A DNA stretch of 64,000 bases. Origin: Symbiodinium natans. Lineage: Eukaryota; Sar; Dinophyceae; Suessiales; Symbiodiniaceae. A program made the translations under genes and the position numbers. Where the stretch lies: the NCBI GenBank assembly GCA_905221605.1, contig CAJNDS010002501.1:500001-564000 (forward strand). The letters are read 5' to 3'. A model generated the notes under the pieces. It was not told the origin of the DNA. It saw only the letters and a program-made list of their open reading frames with translations, and did no database searches. Of the stretch, positions 52,301-61,600 are shown one piece after another; positions within the stretch are counted from its first letter, which is position 1; every line of letters begins with the position of its first letter.

Positions 52301-55300
52301 GGTGAGGGGTGGTGAGGGGTGGGGGGGTCAACTTGCCCAAAACCCTCAACCCTAAACCCTAAACTCAATAAGGTACCCCCTAAACCCTAAAATGTGGGTT
52401 GGGGGATTGCCAGCCACACTTGCCTTTACACCCCTTCGGTGCTTCAAGGTTCCGGATCTTCCGGGTAGGGTTGAGGGTTTGAGGTTGAGGGTTGAACTTA
52501 GGGTTCAGGGCTTCGGGTTTCGGGAACCCGAACCTATCCACCCTACACTCTCTCAAGGGTTCAGGGCGGGAGACAAGTGTTTAACTTCGGGGGCCTCGAG
52601 TCGCGAGTCTAGGCTTCACTTCGGGCGGCCGGTGTAGGGTCTACCATGTGGAGTTTAGAGTTGAGGGCTGAGAGCTTGGGGTTTAGGGCTTGGATTTTAG
52701 GGTATGGTTTAGGGTTTGGAGTTTCAGGTTTGGGGTAGGGTTTGGAGTTTGGAGTTTAGAGTTTAGGGCTCTCTTCACCTAGTTCCACAGACAGGTCGCA
52801 ATAGTCCGCCCCTGTGCTCTGATCCTTCACCACGCAGTGTCGATGCGCAAAGGTGCCACGCTGGACATCCTGTCCTCAGTTTACAGAGAAGCTGGCCTTC
52901 CTCACTCATCTACGGGAAACCCTAAACCCTAAACCCTAAACCCTAAACCCTAAACCCTAAACCCTAAACCCTAAACCCTAAACCCTAAACCCTAAACCCT
53001 AAACCCTAAAGGGCCCCTGAGACGACCCTCAGGATTTAAAGACTGAAACCCGAAATCCCTAAACCTTACGGCAAGCCCCGACACTCTAAACTGAAACCGC
53101 AATGCCGAGCACGTCCGCTTGATACGGCAAACATCCTCCAAGCCCTACCCCCCCTACTCCCACACCCCAAAATATCTTAGGGAACCCTCAGCCCTGAGCC
53201 CTAAACCCTAAACCCTAAACCCTAAACCCTGAACCCTAAACCCTAAACCCTAAACCTTCGGCACCTGCAAGAATGGGGCAGGGGGTGGGTTCTAAGTTCT
53301 AAGATTGGCATTTGCTGCCAGGGAGCCGGTGATTCGCACATGGTTGCCTGAGCAAGTCCTACATCCCACACAAGACCCATGTTTTCGTGCTTATACGCTT
53401 TAGGGTTTAGGGTTTGGGGAATGAACGCTTTCCAGCACTCCAACTCATATGTGAATCAGGTCTAGCCAAAATGCTCTCCAGGAAAGGCGCATTTCTAAGA
53501 CCAACGCACCGACGAGCAATCTTCAACCGCAAGCAAAAGCACAGGTTCTTCAGCAAAAGCCTGCCCCGGTTTTAGCCTGGAGCGGAATTTACTCTTGCAC
53601 CTTCAGAAAAGTCTGAGACCCTGAACCCATCCCACTCCCCCGAACTGCACGAGAGCCTGGTGGGGTTTGGGAGATTATGGTTTGTGTGAGGGTCAACCCT
53701 AGAACCTCAACCCCAACCCTAACCCAAAACCCCAAAACCCAAACAAACAAACCCTACCCCCCCCCCCCCCCCCGCCCCCCAAAAGCCTAAACCCTCCCAA
53801 AGCCCGCCCAACCTAAACTCCCAAAAACCCCCAACACCCCCTAAACCCTAAACCCTAAACCCTAAACCCTAAACCCTAAACCCTAAACCCTAAACCCTAA
53901 ACCCTAAACCCTAAACCCTAAACCCTAAACCCTAAACCCTAAACCCTATAAACCCTAAACCCTAACCCTAAACCCTGAACCCTATAAACCCTAAACCCTG
54001 CCAGCATGTGCGGCCCGCGACCCTCCAGCAGCAGCGATGCGAAGCCCAGGGCCTGGCAACTTGGGGTTCCTTGGGGGTTCAGGGTTTAGGGTTTAGGGTT
54101 TCGGGTTTGGGGTTTAGGGTTTGGGGTTTAGGGTTTGGGGTTTAGGGTTTGGGGTTTGGGGTTTCGGGTTCAGGGTTTAGGGTTTAGGGTTTGGGGTTTA
54201 GGGTTTGGGGTTTCGGGTTTAGGGTTTAGGGTTTGGGGTTTGGGGTTGGGGGTTTCGGGTTTAGGGTTTGGGGTTTAGGGTTTGGGGTTTGGGGTTTAGG
54301 GTTTGGGGTTTAGGGTTTTGGGTTTAGGGTTTTGGGTTTGGTGTTTCGCGGTTTGGGGTTTCGAGGTTAAAGGTCTTGGGTTTGCTGTTGGGGCTTGGGG
54401 CTTGGGGTTCAGGGCAGACTCAGGGTTTGGGGAATTAAGGTGGCAAAAGTGCTCACAAAGGCGTCAAAACAGCTCAAACCTGCCCGGCAAACCCTGGCCC
54501 TAAACCCTAAACCCTAAGCCCTAAGCCCTAAACCCTAAACCCTGAACCCTAAACCCTAAACCCTAAGCCCTAAGCCCTAAACCCGAAACCCCAAACCCTA
54601 CCTCGGCTGTGGCCCAATCGATGGTCTCGCCACCCTCGAGATCCTCTGGGCAAGGATGTATAGGTTTTAACTGCAGGGTTTTTTGGGTTTAATTATCGGG
54701 TTTATAGGGTTTGAGTAAAAGTTCAATTATGTGTTTTCTTTTCTTCTTTTTTCGGGTTTGTGGGGTTTATAGGGTTTATGGGGTTCATGGAGGTTGGGTT
54801 GAGGGTTTGGAGTGTGGGAACCCTCATTTCTGACCCTTCTAGACCCTAAAACCCTGAAACCCTGAAACCCTGAACCTTAAACCCTAAACCCTAAACCCTA
54901 AACCCTAAACCTTAAACCCTAAACCCTAAACCCTAAACCCTAAACCCTAACCCTAAACCCTAAACCCTAAACCGTAAACCGTAAACCCTAAACCCTAAAC
55001 CCTAAACCCTAAACCATGACCTGCACCACCGTGCGGGTGCCGTGCAGCACCCTAAGAGGACTTCCGCCTGTCGGAAGCTCTGCTAAATTAGGAGCCTACA
55101 GGAGATAAAAGGGATCAGCGCCCAAACCCTAAAAACCCAAAAACCCTAAAAACCCTAAAAACCCTAAAAACCCTAAAAACCCTAAAAACCCTAAGCCCCC
55201 TAAACCCCCTAAACCCCCTAAGCCGTAAACCCTAACCCTACACCCTAAACGCAAACCCCGAAAACCCTGAAGCTCTGAACTGGCTCGGCGGCGGTCCTCC

Positions 55301-58300
55301 ATCTTCTTCTTCAGCTGGCGCTTCAGGCCGTTGTGCAGCTTGAAGCCTGTGTCTCACTGGGCTTTTGAGAACCGAGCTTCAGGGACTTAAGGAGGGATCC
55401 TTCCAAGCCCTAGCCCTAAACACTAAACCCTAAAACAGCAAAAACCATAAACCCGAAAACCCTAAACCCTGAACCCCGAAACTCTAAACAGTAAGCCTGG
55501 GACCCTAAAAGCCCTGAACCCTAAAACCCCTGAAGCCCTAGACCTTGACATCCCAAAACCAATTTTAAGGTGCGATGGGGCCCGTGCTGGGCCCGACAAA
55601 CCCTACACCCTAAACCCTAAACCCCAAACGCTACAAGCCCTAAACCCTACAAGCCCTGTTAGCCGTATGGGTTTAGGGTTTAGGGTTTAGGGTTTAGGGT
55701 TTATTAGGCTTTCCGGGGGTTTAAAGTTCAGGGTTCCCCCCCCCCCCAGTGCACCGAAGCCTTTTTCAAAGAAAACCCACTCGCACACCCGAAATTCTAA
55801 CCCCAAAACCCCAATCCGCAAATTCGCCCCCCACGACTTAGGGGCTGAATGCCCTAGCCCAAAAAAAGGGGGTTTAGGGTTTAGGGTTTAGGGTTTAGGG
55901 TTTAGGGTTTGGGGTTTGGGGTTTAAGGTTTAGGCCTTTTCTACCTAGTAGGATTCTGGAAGAACCAAGAAGGTTAACTTGTACACACAGTAGGATTCGA
56001 AAATACCAACAATGGTTAAACTAGGAGGGCCCTTACACCCTCTACAAAATGCTCTTAAATTTGATCCTCTTGAACCCAAATAAGGGGAAATATAAATACC
56101 CCAAGGGCCTGCCTAGTAAACCCTAAACCCTAAACCCTAAACCCTAAACCCTAAACCCTAAACCCTAAACCCTAAACCCTAAACCCTAAACCCTAAACCC
56201 TAAACCCTAAACCCAGTCCCTAAGACGCAGGCTGCATTGCGACGCCCAGCTGCCCTCGGGCACAGTGCACAGCTTGGCGCCGATCTTCCTGAGAAGCTCG
56301 AGGTCCACTCCTGGTGCTTAAAAAAAGGAAGGGTTTAGGGTTCTTTTTCTAAGGCCAGGGTTGTTAAGTGTATTGCTTGTGACAAATCTGTACAGGGGCC
56401 ACTTGCCCATGTTCTCCTTTCTTGCGAAAGGTTTGCTGAGGCCCGTGGAGCTTTGGCATCATGCGAATGCCCTGCAGAAGGATCCGTTTCCGGGATCTTG
56501 TGCCTGCAGCCTGGACAGGAGGGGTTTGAGGAGCTTCTGGCTCTCGCACGTGAGGTTCAAGACTATGTGTTTGCATACTGGAGAGAAAGGTCTCGACCTC
56601 TCAGGATGCTGCTCCCATGACTGCCCCGGCCAAAAGCGTGTGCTGTTAAGCCGGACTGTTGAGACACGGGGCCTGCTTTTGCTCGCTTCCATCCAGCAGT
56701 TCGATAGGGGTATGTTTCTCCCACGGTGTGGGCCAGGGAAACCAGCGAAACCAGCGTTTAGGGTTTAGGGTTTAGGGTTTAGGGTTTAGGGTTTAGGGTT
56801 TAGGGTTTAGGGTTTAGGGTTTAGGGTTTAGGGTTTAGGGTTTAGGGTTTAGGGTTTAGGGTTTAGGGCTACGCCTGGTACCTTCTCGGACCCCTGCGCG
56901 GATCCACAAAGCAGATCCCCTCAAAGGGGTTCCTAAGAATGACCCACTCGTAGCATGGGGGTCCTATTTGGGGGCTTTACCCTAAACCCTAAACCCTGAA
57001 CCCTAAACCCTAAACCCTAAACCCTAAACCCTAAACCTTGCTTTTTGGATCCTTTTGGGGGTCTGGGTTGGGGTTTGGGGTGTTGGTATTTGCGGTTTTG
57101 GGTTTTGGGGCTTTAGGGTTGTGGTTTGAGGTCTAGCGTTGTGGGGTTTCACAACTCTAGCCTGCCTGTCTTCGGCTTTCGGGTTTGGGGTGCTGGAGGT
57201 GTATAGGTGCTAAACCCTAAACCCTGAACCCTGAACCCTAAGGTGCCCTGACCCCCGCCCCCCCCCCCCCTCTCCAAATCAACTCCAACCCGGTCTCCTG
57301 TGGGATGCGATTGGGCCTTGTCGGTGGGGCGCACATAGCCCTCCCATTTGGTGGCCACCCAGTTCCCCATGTCCTGGCAGTTTAGGTTCAGGGATTAGCG
57401 GTTAGGGGGTTTCGGGCGTTGAGGGGCTTTAGGGGGTTTTGGGAGGTTTTGGGGCTTAAAAGGGTTCAGGGGCTGAGGTGGGTGTAGCCCTGAACTTCCT
57501 CGACCCCTAAGTACCCTCGCTACGGTCTTTGGGTGAAGGGCCAACCCCCCCCTCCCCCCCCCCCCCCACCAAAAAAAAAAAAAACATATTAATAATAAAC
57601 GAAACTGTACATCCCGCCGAAACCCTAACCTAAACCCTGACCCTCCTCATCTGGCTTGAACTTGTCAGCCTCGCTGAAAGCCTGGCTGAGACTTCGACAT
57701 TTGTGGGTTTGGCTACAGGGTTTTTAAGGGAGGGGGGGTTCAAGGGGGTAGGTAACCCAAGGTTCCCTAATACTCCCCAGTACTCCCTCAGGCCCAGGTC
57801 TTGTAGGCACCCTAGACCCTATATAAACCCTAAACTCTAAATCCTGAACCCTAAGCCTAAACCCTAAACCCTAAACCCTAAACCCTAAACCCTAAACCCT
57901 AAACCCTGAACCCTATAAGTTGGGCTTGAGGCCAGTCATTGGTTGCGGTGGTGTCTAGCTTGGTGCTAGAGTGAAACCGCCCTCAGGCACTTGCAGGCAG
58001 TGCGCCCTAAACCCTAACCCCTAAACCCTAAACCCTAAACCCTAAACCCTAAACCCTAGACCCTAGACCCTAGACCCTAGACCCTAGACCCTAGACCCTA
58101 AACCCTAACGAAGGTAGAAAGCAGCACTCAGCTTGGGCTGGACTTGCAGCGCTTTTGGTGGGCTAAAAGCAGCTTTGGGGTTTAGGGTTTAGGGTTTAGG
58201 GTTTAGGGTTCAGGGGTTTAGGCGTTTAGATTGGGATGCTCCCCCCTTATACGAGCAGTCCTTAATCGGGATTAATTATGGTACACCGTATTCTAATTCT

Positions 58301-58605
58301 TGTTAAGGCTGTTAAGGACTGTTGGTATAAGGGGAACATCCCAATGTTTAGTTGAGAACTTTATGTCCAGGGTTCTCTGCTAGGGTCCTTAAGGGAGGAG
58401 GATTCGTGGGAGGGAGCCTTAGGGAGCGCCAGGGAGTTTTGGGGAACCTTGGCTTACATACCCCCCCCCTTCCCCCCTGGAACCCCCCCGCCCCCCTAAG
58501 AACCCGATAAGTTTTGGGGGGGCGCCGAAGCCGAAAGGCAAAGGTTGGTCCCTCCTGCAGGCGCTGAGGAACCAAAAACACCAACAAAAAGGCCAACCCT
58601 ACACC

Positions 58606-58636
<31 letters not shown>

Positions 58637-61600
58637 AAAAACCTAAACCCTAAACCCAAAACCCAAAACCCTAAACCCTAAACCCTAAACCCTAAACCGC
58701 ACCCCAGAAAAAATGGAAGCCCCTAAGACCTCCTCGTGCTGCTTCCAAAGGTTGCTCTTGATTGAGTCCAGCTCCGCCTGGCTTAAAGGCTTTTTAGGGT
58801 TTAGGGTTTAGGGTTTAGGGTTTAGGGTTTAGGGTTTAGGGTTTAGGGTTGAAAGTATATGCATATATATATATATACATAATAGTTTATTTGCTTATTT
58901 ATCGTTTATTTTTCTAAGGGTTGTTTAAAGGCCTTTTTTGAGACGACTTTTTGAGCTGTTTTTCTTCTTTATAGAGTTGCGTTTGTTTGAAGGTTCTTTG
59001 TATTGAGAGGGTTTTTGAGGGTTTGAGGCTTTGGGGTCTAGGGTTTCGCGATGTGAAGGCTTGCGGTTTAGGGTTTAGGGTTTAGGGTTTAGGTTTTAGG
59101 GTTTAGGGTTTAGGGCTTAGGGCTAGGTTTTAGGCGTCAGGGTTTAGGGTTAGGGCTTCAATAATAAACCCTCAACCCTCAACCCTCAACCCTCAACCCC
59201 AACTTCCACCCAAAGAAGTCTGAAGCTTCTGTGTACCTGAAGAGTATAGGGTTTAGGGTTTAGGGTTAGGGTTTAGGGTTTAGGGTTTAGGGTTTGGGGT
59301 CAGAGCTTTAGGCGTTTAAGGGTTGCGGGCTTGTGCTTTATGGGCATTCAAGCGTTTCGGGCTTTTGCAGCTTGGATACCTCAATAGTATATACTCGTAA
59401 GAAGTTTTCACATTGAAGCCCAAGGCTGCCCTACTTATGCGTAGATTGCCTTAGCCCTACATGATAGGGTTCTTGAGGGAAGGGTTTCGAGGGGCTAGCT
59501 TCCCGAATACTCCCCACCACACCCTAAGGCTCACTGAGCTTCCCTAAGGTTCCTTAAGGTATCTACCTCCCATGAAACCCCCTCCCTTCAGAACCCTAAA
59601 CCCTAAACCCTAACCCCGCCTAAACCCTAACCCCTAAACCCTAAACCCTAAACCCTAAACCCCCGCATGAAACCCCCTCCCTTAAGAACCCTGTAACCTG
59701 CAGGTTGCCAGGCCTTGCTCATTTCTCCGCTGGCGAGGAGCTTCCTCGGCGGTTCGCCCGCTGTTCTGTTGGGATGGGTGGGGGCAGAAGGACCGACACA
59801 CCCCCCCATGCCGAAACCCCAAAACGCTCAAGCCTGAACCGTAACCGTAAAACCCGAAAAGCAAAATGCAAGATCCCAAAATAAAGGGAAGCCCCCAGCT
59901 CCCGAAACCTTAAAGCCCTTCGAAAACCCTGGGAACATCTTCCCTGCTCCAGGCCAAAGGACTCCTCGAAGACCACATGTGTCCTGGCGCGCGCGACGAA
60001 ACCCACAAACCCAAAACTAAAAGCCAAAGAGCCTATCACTTGGGATGTTCCCCCCTATACTAACAGACAGTCCTTAGTAGGGGTGATAGTACCCCTAAAC
60101 CCTAAACCCTAAACCCCAAAACCCCAAAACCCCAAACCCCTAAACCCTAAACCCTAAACCCTAAACCCTAAATAAAATTCCCTTTCGAGGATAAGGGGGC
60201 ACATCCCGAGCCTATGACAATCCCTAAGCCGAGACGAACCCTAAACACAAAAACCCTACCTACAAGGGCCCCATGTACCTAGGGTTTAGGGTTTTTTTGG
60301 GTTTAGGGTTTAGGGTTTAGGGTTTAGGGTTTAGGGTTTAGGGTTTAGGGTTTAGGGTTTAGGGTAGACAAGGAAGCCAAGGACTTTAAAGCACTTCTAG
60401 TGACTTTGGGGCACAAGTGCCAGGATGGTGCTCAAAACTCTCCGAGAAACACTCCCAAACATGATTCCCTTAAGCCTACTGATAGCTGAGGGGAAACAGA
60501 AAGTTTCCCAAGGGCCTACCTAGAGTAAATGGGTATTCTCCAAAGGATTCCGGACTCCAATAGAGGGCCAGATTTTCGAGACACCCCGAAGGCGTTGTGG
60601 AAGTACATGGACCCTTCGGGGAAGCTTTAAGGTTTAGAGTTTGGCGTTTAGGGTTGGGGAAATTGGGAAGGTGTAGAGTTGGGTGGGGTGGGGTAAGTTA
60701 GGCAAGCTTTGGGGGCAACAAATGTAGCCCTAAACCCTACACTCAAAACTAGTTTGGGACCGCCTAAAGAGTGGCGGCGCAGTCTTGGAACGTTGTGAAG
60801 CAGCCACTACCCCAGCCCAAGGGAGATGCCCCTTCTAGATACAAATAGGGACTAGGCTTTAGGGTTTAGGGTGTAGGGGGCGGAAGAAGGACTATAGGTA
60901 GTCCTGCAGAGGGTGTGGAACCCACAAAATTCCATCCTTAAACCCTAAACCCTAAACCCTAAACCCTAAACCCTAAACCCTAATTAAACCCTAAACCCTA
61001 AACCCTAAACCCTAAACCCTGTCTTGAAGGGGACGGCTACGGCCACTGCGCGTCCTGGGATGCTTTGCGATGTGCTTGTAGAGCACGGGCTGGGTGTACT
61101 CCGGTGCATCCTGGCTCTGGCGGGTTTCATTGTTTCTGGACCACGCAGGAACCGAAGAATTTAGGGTTTAGGGTTTAGGGTTACATGGTCCCTTAATCTG
61201 GTCCCCCTAGCTTCACTAAAGAGTTCTGAAGTCTGGGCCTTGGGCCTTGGGTTTGACAGGGCATATTTTTGTGAGGGTTCCCCGGGACCATGCAACTACT
61301 CCGAAGGAGTCCACGTACCCCTAAACCCTAAACCCTAAACCCTAAACCCTAAACCCTAAACCCTAAACCCTAAACCCTAAACCCTAAACAGAGAATACTT
61401 GTGCCTTGAAGTACTTCCGATATGGGGACTTGGAGGCTCAAGTATATAAAGATCAGGTACAATTACATGGAGCCTTAGTGTAGATAAACTCCCGGGTCTG
61501 CTCTGTTTTCTTTGGGGCCAAAGACCTTACTGGCACTAGTTGAAGGCTTTTGGGGGGGCTATTTTGAGCCTAAGGGCCCAGTTAGGTCGTTCTAGCACAC

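Noticed and set aside
54060-54503. Frames reading [11 protein letters not shown], here and at 5066, 18775, 24350 and 25635
   Set aside because: Artefacts of TTTAGGG/TTTGGGG units; they begin and end with the arrays.
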